Source: GCA-2708415 sp964351905 (GTDB lineage: Bacteria; Pseudomonadota; Alphaproteobacteria; Micavibrionales; Micavibrionaceae). Taken from it: a stretch of 64,000 nucleotides of DNA. Numbering within the stretch: position 1 is the stretch's first letter; the number at the start of each line of letters is the position of its first letter. The stretch lies in NCBI GenBank assembly GCA_964351905.1, contig CAYGPG010000002.1, positions 56,680 through 120,679 of the forward strand, in the 5' to 3' direction. The notes beneath the pieces are model-generated. The model did not search any database, was not told the origin of the DNA, and saw only the letters and a list, made by a program, of their open reading frames with translations. Both the position numbers and the translations under genes were made by a program. Shown here one piece after another: positions 42,744 to 52,242 of the stretch.

Positions 42744-45700
42744 TTAATCCTTATTCTTTTCTATCCACGCATCGAGAGCCTTTTTGGCTCTCTTTTGCAT
42801 TTCGGGTAAGGGCTCGACCAATGCGGTTAAAACGATAATGGCTTCGTCGCCTTTGGCTTTGACTTCAATTTTGGCGGCTTGCTCGCTCAGTTCCATGAGA
42901 CCAAAGTTACCAGCCATGCCTTTCATTTCATGAGCACGAGCGGCCAAGTCATTCATTTTATTGTCTTTTACGGCTACGTTGATAGATGTAATAATTTCAT
43001 CGTTCTTTTTTGTGACATCATCAAGCATTTCTTGAATATCTTTAATTTTTAAATGTGTTTTTAAGGTATCCAATGTTTCGCTTTTTAAGGTGTTCTCGAG
43101 ATTTTCTTCTTCAGAATCTTTAATTTCTTCTGCAGGTTTTTGCTTTACCGAAACTTCAGAACCTTCAAATGTAGGTTTTTTCTTGTTTGTTTCTTTCTCT
43201 TGATCTTTTGCATTCTGTACATTTTGTATAATAGCTGTGTCCAGTAAATTATCAAAGATTCCTTCTCCTGCTTTATTGATTTTACTTTTGAGGATATCGA
43301 TATCAATAGGTTTTGAGATAATGCCGTTCATGCCACATTCATAATAATGCTTAATATCCTTAGGCATTGTGTTTCCTGTTAGTGCGATAATAGGGATATC
43401 TTTAATTTTAGCATCATCTGATTGTCTAATAAGTTTTGTTGCTTCATCTCCTTTAAGTGCAGGCATTTCAATGTCCATGAGGATGAGATCAAAGTTTTCT
43501 TTTTCCAAGCGGTTAATAGCTATTTGTGCGCTGTCGATCATTGTGACTTTATGTTGTGTTTTATTTAAAAATCCTTCGACAACCTTTTGGTTAATTTTAT
43601 TGTCATCAACCACCATGATTTTAAGTGATTTTGATTTTTCAGGGCGTTTCTGGGCGATAAATTTATTACCGCTACTATCATTATCTGCTACAGGCATATT
43701 GAGAGTGAAAAAGAAGGTGCTCCCTTCCCCTTCTTTACTATTAATATTAATTGTGCTGCCCATGCCCTCAACAAGACCTTTACTTATTGCAAGTCCGAGG
43801 CCTGTGCCGCCAAATTTTCTAGAGATTGACGTATCAGCTTGTGAAAAAGGGCTGAATAAATTCTTTTGCGACTCTTTAGGTATACCAACACCACTATCAC
43901 TTACTCCAAAATAGATTTCACATGTTCCGTCTTTTTTATCACGCATGAGTTCTGCGGTGATGGTCACGCCACCTTCATTCGTAAATTTGATGGCGTTACC
44001 CGCTAAGTTTAAAAGAACTTGGCGTAACCTTGTGGGATCTCCATAAACATATTTAGTAAGATTATCGCCAATTTTTGTATTGAGCCTAATATTCTTTTGC
44101 GCGGCATGTCCTTTCATTAATGTAGAAACACCATTAATGAGGCGGTGAAGATCAAAGCTGATATTTTCAAGAACCATTTTGCCTTGTTCAATTTTTTCAA
44201 AGTCCAAAATATCATTCAAGAGGGCGAGCATGGCATCGCTAGAATCTTGAACTGTTTGAGCGTATTCTTTTTGCTCTTTTGTAAGGTTGCTGTCTAACAA
44301 CAGACGGATCATACCCATAATTCCTGTCATGGGTGTTCTGATTTCGTGACTAACCACAGCTAGAAATGCAGATTTCGCTTTGTTCGCTTGATCGGCGTCA
44401 TCTTTGGCAATACGCATCTCTTCTGTGCGGCGAGCTTCACTTTTTCTAAGCTCTCCCAAGACTTTACGCTCCTGTTCAATCACTTTTAGTAAGCGGTCTT
44501 GCTCGGTATTTTCTTTTGTCTTTCTGAGGCGCGTAACATTTTCTGTTTCATCAATTTCTAATTTTTGTGAGAGCTTGACGTCCTCATAATCATTTTCAAA
44601 TTTGATTTTAGAAGCCATAACGAAAAAGAACATTTGAGGTATGATTGAAAACCAAACAGAATTTATTGCTGTTGAAACAGTTGGAAGCATATTGCCTAAA
44701 GCCATGATGCTTATGATTGTACCCAAAATTAAAATGAGCCAACCAAAGATAAAAGTAGAGAGTTCACCTTCACCGCGCTGCATTTGCAATACTGAAATGA
44801 GGGGAATGAGTATGATTAAAAATAAACTAGGGCCGTAATAAAGTGCGTATTTTGCAGCAGCAATATCAATAGGTAAAAATAAGCCTAGTAAGTAAGAAAG
44901 AATACTTAGCCCTATCACGCCAATAAAAGCGCCGTTTATTAATTTTGATTTTGTATCCATCTCCCAAAAAATGCGAGAAAGTAAAAAACCAGAGATAGAG
45001 ATGAGAAGGAAGTAAAAGGGAATAACGGCACTGCCCAGTAAAGAGATAGGGCTTATTGCGAAACTATTTTGCATTAAGAAAAGTAAGCTTAAAAGCACAT
45101 AGTAAAGTGTAAAGTAAAAATAATAATATTGGCTTCGCATAAAGCCGATGGCTGTAAAAAAGAAGCCCATTCCTATGAGTAGAATACTCATTATATGGAC
45201 ATGAAGGCTTCCATCTGTTGAGAGGTGCTTATCATATCGAACAAGTTGTAAAGGAACTGCAGTCGGGAGGCCTTTTTTAAAATCAAGTTTTAAGATGATC
45301 TTGGTTTTTTTATTACGCTCAAAGTTAAAAAGCGTAGAACCATTAGCCTGCACTTCGAATTTTTGAAGCTTGTTCGTTGATAAATTGTAGCTGTAGGCTT
45401 CGATACTATCAAAAAAACCATATCGACCCATGAGGCTATTACCAAAATCAATTTTCCATTTCTCTTCTTTTGACCGGTTCATTACATCGAAGCTAAGCCA
45501 GTTTGTGTGACCATCTAGCCCTAACGTTACAATGCTTCCTGAACCACTATACATTTCTCCATTTAAAAAAAGTCCTGAGATAATATCTTTGGCTGTGATG
45601 TTACCGTCTTCATCTTCGTATTTTATAAGATAAGGCGATAGATAATGCTCTTTTGTCTTATCGTTTAAGATAAGAGTATGTTGTGATCCATTTGAAACAG

Positions 45701-45803
45701 GTTGGGCACTTGCTGTGCTTATTGCAACAGTTTGCATCAAAAGCCATAAGCAAATAATAGCTGTAAATAATATTTTTTGATTGGCTAAGCGCATGAAGGA
45801 CAT
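42744..45803 (-). CDS. Hybrid sensor histidine kinase with 7TMR-DISM-type sensor, receiver and HPt domains
   Basis: About 1019 residues. There is a signal-like start, a periplasmic domain of about 170 residues that looks like the 7TMR-DISM extracellular type, about seven membrane helices, then a coiled coil. The phosphoacceptor histidine lies in VVSHEIRTPM (near residue 484), followed by the ATPase (LNLAGNAIKF, GLGLAISKGL), a receiver with aspartate in LILMDIEMP (near 773) and an HPt domain with histidine in RAHEMKGMAGN (near 956). All phosphorelay residues are intact. Start at ATG 45803 or 45794 is more likely than 45851. No cognate regulator lies next to it. Confidence 0.9.
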   Translation of the reverse strand: MSFMRLANQKILFTAIICLWLLMQTVAISTASAQPVSNGSQHTLILNDKTKEHYLSPYLIKYEDEDGNITAKDIISGLFLNGEMYSGSGSIVTLGLDGHTNWLSFDVMNRSKEEKWKIDFGNSLMGRYGFFDSIEAYSYNLSTNKLQKFEVQANGSTLFNFERNKKTKIILKLDFKKGLPTAVPLQLVRYDKHLSTDGSLHVHIMSILLIGMGFFFTAIGFMRSQYYYFYFTLYYVLLSLLFLMQNSFAISPISLLGSAVIPFYFLLISISGFLLSRIFWEMDTKSKLINGAFIGVIGLSILSYLLGLFLPIDIAAAKYALYYGPSLFLIILIPLISVLQMQRGEGELSTFIFGWLILILGTIISIMALGNMLPTVSTAINSVWFSIIPQMFFFVMASKIKFENDYEDVKLSQKLEIDETENVTRLRKTKENTEQDRLLKVIEQERKVLGELRKSEARRTEEMRIAKDDADQANKAKSAFLAVVSHEIRTPMTGIMGMIRLLLDSNLTKEQKEYAQTVQDSSDAMLALLNDILDFEKIEQGKMVLENISFDLHRLINGVSTLMKGHAAQKNIRLNTKIGDNLTKYVYGDPTRLRQVLLNLAGNAIKFTNEGGVTITAELMRDKKDGTCEIYFGVSDSGVGIPKESQKNLFSPFSQADTSISRKFGGTGLGLAISKGLVEGMGSTININSKEGEGSTFFFTLNMPVADNDSSGNKFIAQKRPEKSKSLKIMVVDDNKINQKVVEGFLNKTQHKVTMIDSAQIAINRLEKENFDLILMDIEMPALKGDEATKLIRQSDDAKIKDIPIIALTGNTMPKDIKHYYECGMNGIISKPIDIDILKSKINKAGEGIFDNLLDTAIIQNVQNAKDQEKETNKKKPTFEGSEVSVKQKPAEEIKDSEEENLENTLKSETLDTLKTHLKIKDIQEMLDDVTKKNDEIITSINVAVKDNKMNDLAARAHEMKGMAGNFGLMELSEQAAKIEVKAKGDEAIIVLTALVEPLPEMQKRAKKALDAWIEKNKD

Positions 45804-45976
45804 AAAATTAATATTATCAATGAAAAGAGCGATACTCGGTAAGAACAGCATAAAGTAGCATTATTATGCCATCATATTTCTTACGAAAATATGAATATAT
45901 TGATAAAAAATGTCTTAATACTGCAAATCTCGCTATATGTAAAATTTATAGCGAAGTTATTTGAAGATAACGGCGT

Positions 45977-46120
45977 TTACAGGGTAATGAGCGCCAAAAG
46001 TATAACGCAAGCAATTGTGGCAATTGTCCCGTATTTTAAAAGCTTTGTAAAACCGATCCATAGGTTTTCTGCACGCTCAGTTTGTTCTTTTGAACATTCT
46101 GTTTTATTTGTGTGACCCAT
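45977..46120 (-). CDS. aa3-type cytochrome c oxidase subunit IV-like small membrane protein
   Basis: A 47-residue protein with a polar N terminus and one membrane helix. The segment NLWIGFTKLLKYGTIAT, followed by a hydrophobic run, matches the bacterial aa3-type oxidase subunit IV family, which has a W-x-x-F-x-K-x-x-K/W-x-x-I pattern before its single helix. A ribosome site AGAAGGA stands at a good distance from the ATG. It follows purM by fourteen bases and is probably co-transcribed. The main oxidase genes are not in the window. The plus-strand frame over the same bases is a shadow. Confidence 0.75.
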   Translation of the reverse strand: MGHTNKTECSKEQTERAENLWIGFTKLLKYGTIATIACVILLALITL

Positions 46121-46134
46121 TTAGAAATTCCTTC

Positions 46135-47232
46135 TTAAACATTCCATGAAGATTGGGTGTTTTGTATTTCTACCTCACTCAACCCATCTGTTCGTTTAAT
46201 ATACCCAATCTCAAAAACAGTTTCACCATTTTCTTTTAAAGTTTTCGTTATTTTATACACCTCTTCAGGGGCACAAATGACAACCATACCGATACCGCAA
46301 TTTAAGGTCACAGCCATATCTTCCGCACTTAGGCCGCCTGCTTGAGCAAGCCATTTGAACAAAGGTGGTAATTTCCATTTTGAAGCATCAATAGTTGCGC
46401 TCATATTCTCTGGCAATACACGGGGGATGTTCTCAATTAATCCGCCACCTGTAATATTGGCAATGCCTTTAATGGCCTGATGTCCTTCTGAATTGTTAAG
46501 CTTAAGCGCTGCTAGAATAGATTTCACGTAGAGCTTGGTTGGCGTGAGAAGCAAATCGCCTAAATTACCGCCGCCTGCAAAAGTGGCGTCGCTGTCATAA
46601 TTATAACCTTGTGTACTGCCGACAATTTTACGCACCAATGAGAAGCCGTTTGAATGTAGGCCGCTCGCGGCTAACCCAAGAATGACGTCGCCCTCACAAA
46701 TACGCTCACCCGTCACAATTTTGTCGCGCTCTACCGCGCCAACGGTAAAGCCAGCCAAGTCATAATCTTCTTGGGCATACATACCAGGCATTTCAGCAGT
46801 TTCACCACCGATTAAGGCGCAGCCTGATTCTTTACAACCTTTGGCAATGCCTTTGATGACGGCTTCGGCATGATCAATATTGAGTTTTCCGGTGGCAAAG
46901 TAATCTAAGAAAAATAGGGGTTCTGCGCCTTGCACGACCAAGTCATTTACGCACATGGCAACTAGATCAATCCCAACGGTTTCATGTTTGCCCGTATCAA
47001 TAGCGACTTTTAATTTAGTGCCAACGCCATCTGTGGCAGAAACAAGGATAGGGTCATCATAGCCAGCGGCTTTTGGGTCAAATAAAGCACCAAAACCACC
47101 AATATTAGACATCATTCCGCTACGTTTTGTTGCTTTAACTGCGGGCTTTATACGCTCAACAAGAGCATTTCCTGCATCAATATCCACACCTGCATCTTTG
47201 TAAGCACTTTGTTTCATTGTTATTTGATCCAT
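46135..47232 (-). CDS. purM: Phosphoribosylformylglycinamidine cyclo-ligase
   Basis: A 365-residue AIR synthetase, the fifth step of purine synthesis. The N-terminal YKDAGVDIDAGNALV, DGVGTKLKVA, AMCVNDLVVQGAEPLFFLDY and GGETAEMPGMY motifs are all characteristic, and INITGGGLIEN-type sequence is present near the C terminus. The length is close to the family norm of about 350. It is divergent from the DUF2066 gene, with 81 bases between starts. purN, often adjacent, is absent. Confidence 0.96.
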   Translation of the reverse strand: MDQITMKQSAYKDAGVDIDAGNALVERIKPAVKATKRSGMMSNIGGFGALFDPKAAGYDDPILVSATDGVGTKLKVAIDTGKHETVGIDLVAMCVNDLVVQGAEPLFFLDYFATGKLNIDHAEAVIKGIAKGCKESGCALIGGETAEMPGMYAQEDYDLAGFTVGAVERDKIVTGERICEGDVILGLAASGLHSNGFSLVRKIVGSTQGYNYDSDATFAGGGNLGDLLLTPTKLYVKSILAALKLNNSEGHQAIKGIANITGGGLIENIPRVLPENMSATIDASKWKLPPLFKWLAQAGGLSAEDMAVTLNCGIGMVVICAPEEVYKITKTLKENGETVFEIGYIKRTDGLSEVEIQNTQSSWNV

Positions 47233-47313
47233 TTTTGCGTTATAAAATAGCCATCTTCTTTACACATATTATGTTTAGCTTAAATGCTGAACATTAATTA
47301 GGGACAATTAAGT

Positions 47314-48636
47314 ATGGCCATTATTAAAAATATTTCTTTTTATAAGCCGAATAACGTAAGGCGTATAGCCCTTTATATCGTTTTTTCTTTTGTTTTTCTT
47401 GTTCCTTTTCTATCTCAAGCCCAAGAAATTGTTGTTAAGCCGTTAGCCGAGCAAGATATCGACCAATTCACTGTAAAAAATATTGAGGTTGATATTACCG
47501 CAGATAATGCAGTGCAAGCCCGAGAAGAAGCGTTTGAGGTTGCCCAAATCAAAGCGTATGAAGCATTGGCGCGCCGTTTATTGGACGGCCCTTCTTATAA
47601 GGAGTTTGAAACGCCAGACATTAATACCGTTTCATTATATGTTCAGAATTATGAAGTGCAGAATGAGAAATTATCCGCTGTTCGTTATAATGGAATCTAT
47701 GAAATTCGCTTTAGCCCCCGTGTTGAAGGGCAGATTAAGCAAAGTGTGATGCAAGAAACAGGTGAGGGAAGCTTGCTTACCGTGAATCAGGCTGGTGATA
47801 CTCTTATTTTGCCCTTTTATCAGAGAGCAGGACGCTCCTTCCTCTGGCAGGCTAATCCATTTATGCAGGCTTGGGTGAGGGCACGTGATAATGAGGCGGC
47901 GCGCAATGCGATTATACCCGTTGGTGATATAAACGACATTCGCCAAGTACGTGATGGCCAGGGACTAAACTATGATCCTGCACGTCTTAACGCGATGCGC
48001 CTTCGATATAATGCCAGACAAGTCATGTTACTCACTGTTGAACCGACGTTACAGACTAATGGTCGAAAAACAGTCATGCTCAAAATATACGAAGCAAAAC
48101 CTTATGGCCCTGAACTTCTCTCTCAATCAGTTTTACCAGCCTATCCTGGTGAGATAGAGGATCAGCTTTACAATCGAATGGTCAGGGAATCATTAAACAA
48201 ACTTTCTCAACCCAACCCAAATAATCCAACAGATGTTATAGAGGTGAAAGATATAAGAGAGGGGCAAGCGCAGAATATTCCTTCTAATTCTTATGCTGGT
48301 GTAGAGGCCAATATTACGACACAAGTTAATTTTTCATCTGTTCAAGAATGGGTTGAAACAAAGAAAACAATAGAAAATTTACCAAACGTATCTAATGTAT
48401 TGGTTCAATCCATGAGCCCACGCGCAGCAATTTTAAACGTAAAATTTACAGGCGGAGAAGAGGCGTTACGTCAGGGGCTTTCACAACGTGGATTGGTTTT
48501 AAATAATGCGCCGCAAGGTCAAATTTATCAAATTATGCGTGGTCAACGCCAACCTGTATACCAACCAAAGCCAACGTGGCAGCAAGCACCACAGACCCAA
48601 AATAATATAAATAATAATTTTGAAGCAACTTTTTAA
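47314..48636 (+). CDS. DUF2066 domain-containing exported protein
   Basis: A 440-residue protein with a hydrophobic signal segment ending near LSQAQE, so it is probably periplasmic. It matches the DUF2066 type by the start VEVDITADNAVQAREEAFEVAQIKAYEALARRLL and the neighbourhood: a purM-DUF2066-perM-hdaA order is recurrent in alphaproteobacteria. The C-terminal 60 residues are low-complexity (Gln-, Pro- and Asn-rich). The function of the domain is not known. It is transcribed with perM and hdaA, separated by 26 bases. Confidence 0.8.
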   Translation: MAIIKNISFYKPNNVRRIALYIVFSFVFLVPFLSQAQEIVVKPLAEQDIDQFTVKNIEVDITADNAVQAREEAFEVAQIKAYEALARRLLDGPSYKEFETPDINTVSLYVQNYEVQNEKLSAVRYNGIYEIRFSPRVEGQIKQSVMQETGEGSLLTVNQAGDTLILPFYQRAGRSFLWQANPFMQAWVRARDNEAARNAIIPVGDINDIRQVRDGQGLNYDPARLNAMRLRYNARQVMLLTVEPTLQTNGRKTVMLKIYEAKPYGPELLSQSVLPAYPGEIEDQLYNRMVRESLNKLSQPNPNNPTDVIEVKDIREGQAQNIPSNSYAGVEANITTQVNFSSVQEWVETKKTIENLPNVSNVLVQSMSPRAAILNVKFTGGEEALRQGLSQRGLVLNNAPQGQIYQIMRGQRQPVYQPKPTWQQAPQTQNNINNNFEATF

Positions 48637-48662
48637 AAAACGTTTAGGGGGATTAAAAAAAA

Positions 48663-49766
48663 ATGGAAATTTCACCAAGAGCACAGCTTATATTTTGGAG
48701 CGTTACGTCTGCGCTACTTATCAGTTTTGTCTGGATATTTAAAGCCGTTTTAACGCCGTTTGTGCTTGGGGTTGTCATTGCCTACCTTTTAAATCCTTTG
48801 GTGAAAAGATTTTCAACGAAGGGCATTAAGAGAACAACGAGCACGATTTTTATTCTATCTATTTTCTTTGTTGCGATAACGGCGGTTATCATCGTTGTTT
48901 CTCCCATCATTGCAAAAGAAAGCGCGGAGTTAATTAAAGCGCTCCCTGATTATCTGGATAAAATTATTGCCTATATTCAACCTTATATTATTTGGTTTCA
49001 GGAAATGACAGGTGCGGGCGGTATTGAAGATGCCAAAACGTTCTTAAAAGAAAATATTTCGAAAATCTTAAGTATAACTGGTGGCGTCGCTGGCGGTTTG
49101 GCCGCAGGTGGGCAGGCTGTTATTGGTATGATTTCTACAATCGTGATAACACCTTTGGTGGCCTTCTTTATGATGAAAGAATGGCCCGCAATAACGGATT
49201 GGGTTGAAGATCTTATTCCAAGGCACAGAGAGAAAATGATCAAAGATCTCATTGAAAAAATAGATATGAAGCTTTCTGGTTTTATTCGCGGTCAATTAAC
49301 AGTCGCTTTTTTCTTAGGTCTTATTTATGCGATCGCGTTGACGATTGCAGGTTTAAATTATGGATTCCTTATCGGGCTTACAGCAGGATTTTTATCCATC
49401 ATACCACTGGTTGGCTCAACTATTGGTCTGCTCGTCAGCGTCATTGTGGCGTGGTTTCAGGCAGGGGAAATTGATTATGTTTTGATTATTGCCGCCATCT
49501 TTGTCGTGGGACAAATTGTTGAAGGGAATATTTTATCCCCTAAATTATTAGGTGATAGTGTTGGCTTGCATCCTTTATGGATTTTGTTTGCTTTGATGGC
49601 TGGTGGAAGTCTTTTTGGTATTTTAGGAATGTTGATCGCTGTTCCTGTTGCTGCATCTATTGGCGTGCTTGTTGGTTTTGCCATTACGCAATATAAAGCA
49701 AGTTCAATTTATAAAAAAAAGAGCAGTAAAAAACCTGCTAAAAAATCAGTAAAGAAAAAAGCATAA
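48663..49766 (+). CDS. AI-2E family transporter (PerM-like)
   Basis: A 367-residue inner-membrane protein of the PerM/TqsA family. It has two to three N-terminal helices, a soluble loop with a short amphipathic region (SKILSITGGVAGGLAAGG), then several helices including the conserved stretch GFLSIIPLVGSTIG and EGNILSPKLLGDSVGLHP. The basic Lys-rich tail (KKSSKKPAKKSVKKKA) is cytoplasmic. Members export autoinducer-2 or act as Na+/H+ antiporters, but the substrate here is unknown. Its stop is directly abutted by the hdaA start, with no gap. Confidence 0.88.
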   Translation: MEISPRAQLIFWSVTSALLISFVWIFKAVLTPFVLGVVIAYLLNPLVKRFSTKGIKRTTSTIFILSIFFVAITAVIIVVSPIIAKESAELIKALPDYLDKIIAYIQPYIIWFQEMTGAGGIEDAKTFLKENISKILSITGGVAGGLAAGGQAVIGMISTIVITPLVAFFMMKEWPAITDWVEDLIPRHREKMIKDLIEKIDMKLSGFIRGQLTVAFFLGLIYAIALTIAGLNYGFLIGLTAGFLSIIPLVGSTIGLLVSVIVAWFQAGEIDYVLIIAAIFVVGQIVEGNILSPKLLGDSVGLHPLWILFALMAGGSLFGILGMLIAVPVAASIGVLVGFAITQYKASSIYKKKSSKKPAKKSVKKKA

Positions 49767-50465
49767 ATGAGCAACGCTTTAGAGCAAATACCGTTGGATT
49801 TGGGTCATCGTAATGCCTTGGGGCGCGATGATTTCATGGTGGCGCCGAACAATCAAGATGCGGTGGCATGGATTGATTTATGGCCTGAATGGCCTGCGCC
49901 GTGTCTTATTCTTTATGGTCCTGTCGCCAGTGGTAAAACACATATTGGTGCGGTGTGGTCCGAAAAATCGAGCGCGATTTGTATTAAGGCGTCGAACATT
50001 AACGAAAACGTTATTCGTGACATTGCAGAGATGAACCATCATGTGATTATCGAAGATGCGGATAATTTAATCGGTAATCTGGATGGTGAAAAAGGATTGT
50101 TTCACCTTTATAATATTTTCAAAGAAGATCAACGTTCTGTTCTGATTACGCTCCAAGAGCCTCCCGTACGCCGCAGTTTTGCGCTTCCTGATTTGGCGTC
50201 TCGTTTACGCGCCGCGCCGTCTGTGGCCATTCGAGAGCCTGATGAGCAATTGATTGCCGCCGTGTTGGTAAAATTATTTAATGACCGCCAAATCCGTATT
50301 GGGGCAGATGTTTTACATTATATTTTGCCTCGCCTAGAGCGTTCTTTTGAAGCGGCAAATAGGCTTGTTGAACAAGCAGACCGCAAAGCGATGATTGAGA
50401 AACGGAATATTTCAATTCCGCTGGTGCGTGAAATTTTAAATGCTTGTCATTCCGAAAGGGCATAG
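49767..50465 (+). CDS. hdaA: DnaA regulatory inactivator HdaA
   Basis: A 232-residue DnaA-related AAA+ protein. The N-terminal QIPLDLGH motif is the beta-clamp binding sequence typical of Hda, the P-loop is GPVASGKTHIG, and the sensor segment EDADNLIG follows. Together with the clamp it stimulates hydrolysis of DnaA-ATP to limit initiation. The last six codons and the stop lie inside a palindromic repeat (50446-50517), so the C-terminal tail ACHSERA is probably repeat-derived. Its position after perM is conserved in the group. Confidence 0.9.
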   Translation: MSNALEQIPLDLGHRNALGRDDFMVAPNNQDAVAWIDLWPEWPAPCLILYGPVASGKTHIGAVWSEKSSAICIKASNINENVIRDIAEMNHHVIIEDADNLIGNLDGEKGLFHLYNIFKEDQRSVLITLQEPPVRRSFALPDLASRLRAAPSVAIREPDEQLIAAVLVKLFNDRQIRIGADVLHYILPRLERSFEAANRLVEQADRKAMIEKRNISIPLVREILNACHSERA

Positions 50466-50517
50466 CGACGAGGAATCGCAAAGTTATATAAGATCTCTCA
50501 CGTTCGTTCGAGATGAC
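50446..50517. repeat. Interspersed palindromic repeat overlapping the end of hdaA
   Basis: The left end GTCATTCCGAAAGGGCATAG with GCGACGAGGAATC and the right end AAGATCTCTCACGTTCGTTC with GAGATGAC form an imperfect inverted repeat of the GTCATTCCGAGG type. It supplies the hdaA stop codon (TAG at 50463-50465) and ends two bases from the stop codon of the convergent sixA gene. Confidence 0.75.
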
Positions 50518-50519
50518 AG

Positions 50520-51008
50520 TTATGAATCAGGAATAATCAAATCAACCAATTTATTTTGATTGGGTTGAATGTCTTTCCAATCGTTTATCGGGCAATCTAA
50601 AATAATTAAGGTCGCAGGATTATAAAATAATCGTAATTTTTCACGCGATGGGTTATCACTTTCTTCGCAGAGCATATTAGCCAGAGCATGAATGCCTGGG
50701 TTATGGGCGATAATCAAAATCGTTTCTGACTGTGCGTTTTGTAGCGCGTTTAAAAGCACGCCAGCAGGAGCGTTATATAATTCTTCAAGGTATTTAATTT
50801 TACCAATCTGTGCGCCAGCTTCAATCACGGCTTCGCACGTCATTTTGGTACGAACGGCATCGGAGCATAAAACTGTATCGATAGTCTGAATTTTTGATCC
50901 AATATATTTTGCTTGGTTTATGCCAATATTACTAATAGGTCGATCTTTATCAATAACATCATAGGCCATCGGTGCATCCGCATGGCGCATTAAATAGAGT
51001 TTACGCAT
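50520..51008 (-). CDS. Histidine phosphatase family protein (SixA-like)
   Basis: A small phosphohistidine phosphatase of about 162 residues. The RHG-type motif is LMRHADAPM, with the second histidine in ILIIAHNPGIHALANML. E. coli SixA dephosphorylates the HPt domain of ArcB, so an action on HPt proteins such as the hybrid kinase in this window is possible but unproven. I prefer the ATG at 51008 (MRKLYLMRHAD); a start at 51020 overlaps rnd by 20 bases instead of eight. It is co-transcribed with rnd. Confidence 0.82.
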   Translation of the reverse strand: MRKLYLMRHADAPMAYDVIDKDRPISNIGINQAKYIGSKIQTIDTVLCSDAVRTKMTCEAVIEAGAQIGKIKYLEELYNAPAGVLLNALQNAQSETILIIAHNPGIHALANMLCEESDNPSREKLRLFYNPATLIILDCPINDWKDIQPNQNKLVDLIIPDS

Positions 51009-52158
51009 TTTTATTCTCATACTTATGCATATGACCGTCTTTTAAACCGAGGGTTATTTTGCCTTCTTTTAAGGCTATAGCGTCCGATCCAAAAACTTCA
51101 AAACGCCAGCCTTTCATAGCAAGGCAGTCAGGTTTGTCTTTGGTCGCAATTTCTTCCAAATCACTGACATTTGCAATGAGTTTGGGCGCAACATGTGCCT
51201 CAGAACTATTTATTTTTAAAAGCAATTTTAGCATTTCTAAAATTGGCACATTTTCGCGAGGAAACGGCTTTCCACGTTTAACCTCCGGCCATTGGGCTTT
51301 ATCACTTTTTCGTGCTTTGGCGACTAATTTTATAAGCGTTTCACCAATATGATTTTTGGCCGCGTCTTTTGGCACATTTCGAATGCGGGTTAATCCCCCA
51401 ATATCTTTAGGCATATACATCGCCACATCAGCCAAAGCTTCGTCCTTCATAATGCGATTACGCGGAATATCTTTTCTACGCGCCAATTCTTCGCGCCAAA
51501 TGGCAAGTTCACGCAAGATCGTCATGACTTCAGGCTTATCACTGCGAATTTTAATGCGTTTCCACATATCTTCCACAGGCATCTCGTACGTATCAGGGCT
51601 GGTCAATATTTCCATTTCTTGTTCCACCCAATGATGACGCTTTTGTTTTTTTAGACGCTTTTCTAAACTTTCATAAACATCACGTAAATGCGTCACATCA
51701 CCCAGCGCATAGGTGAGTTGTTTTTCTGTTAAAGGGCGACGTGACCAATCGGTAAATTGGGCATTTTTCTCAATCGTATTGCCCGTAATATCTTGCACCA
51801 ATTTACTGTAGGCGATTGAATCACCATATCCACAAACCATGGCGGCGACTTGGGTGTCAAAAATAGGGTGAGGAATTTTATTATTCATTTGATAAAAAAT
51901 TTCCAAATCCTGACGCGCGGCATGAAATACTTTTAAAACTTTTTCATTATGCATGAGGTCGTTAAACGGCGTAAGGTCTAGGTCAAATTCAATCGGGTCA
52001 ATCGCCACAGGCTCCATATCCGGCGCGCAAAGTTGAACAAGGCACAAACACGAATAAAAGGTCTTATCCCTCAAAAATTCGGTATCAATCGTAATATAAG
52101 ACTGTTTGGATAATTCAGCACAAATGTCATTGAGCTGTTCTTGGGTTTTAATAATCAT
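51001..52158 (-). CDS. rnd: Ribonuclease D
   Basis: A 385-residue 3'-5' exoribonuclease for tRNA 3' maturation. The DEDDy exonuclease motifs are seen in ITIDTEFLRDKTFY, HAARQDLEIFYQM and YALGDVTHLRDVY, and an HRDC domain (IWREELARRKDIPRNRIMKD) follows. The length is as expected. I prefer ATG 52158 (MIIKTQEQLND) over the GTG five codons upstream because the exonuclease domain begins there. Its end overlaps sixA. Confidence 0.93.
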   Translation of the reverse strand: MIIKTQEQLNDICAELSKQSYITIDTEFLRDKTFYSCLCLVQLCAPDMEPVAIDPIEFDLDLTPFNDLMHNEKVLKVFHAARQDLEIFYQMNNKIPHPIFDTQVAAMVCGYGDSIAYSKLVQDITGNTIEKNAQFTDWSRRPLTEKQLTYALGDVTHLRDVYESLEKRLKKQKRHHWVEQEMEILTSPDTYEMPVEDMWKRIKIRSDKPEVMTILRELAIWREELARRKDIPRNRIMKDEALADVAMYMPKDIGGLTRIRNVPKDAAKNHIGETLIKLVAKARKSDKAQWPEVKRGKPFPRENVPILEMLKLLLKINSSEAHVAPKLIANVSDLEEIATKDKPDCLAMKGWRFEVFGSDAIALKEGKITLGLKDGHMHKYENKNA

Positions 52159-52242
52159 TACAAAGTCATACACGCGCGCATGCCCAATTAAAAGAAAAAT
52201 TAAAGCATTGACTTATGAAAATAATAAATTTAAATAACTAAT

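Noticed and set aside
45891..46115. Plus-strand frame of 74 codons
   Set aside because: It lies opposite the small oxidase subunit IV-type gene, has no ribosome site and no protein-like pattern, so it is a shadow.
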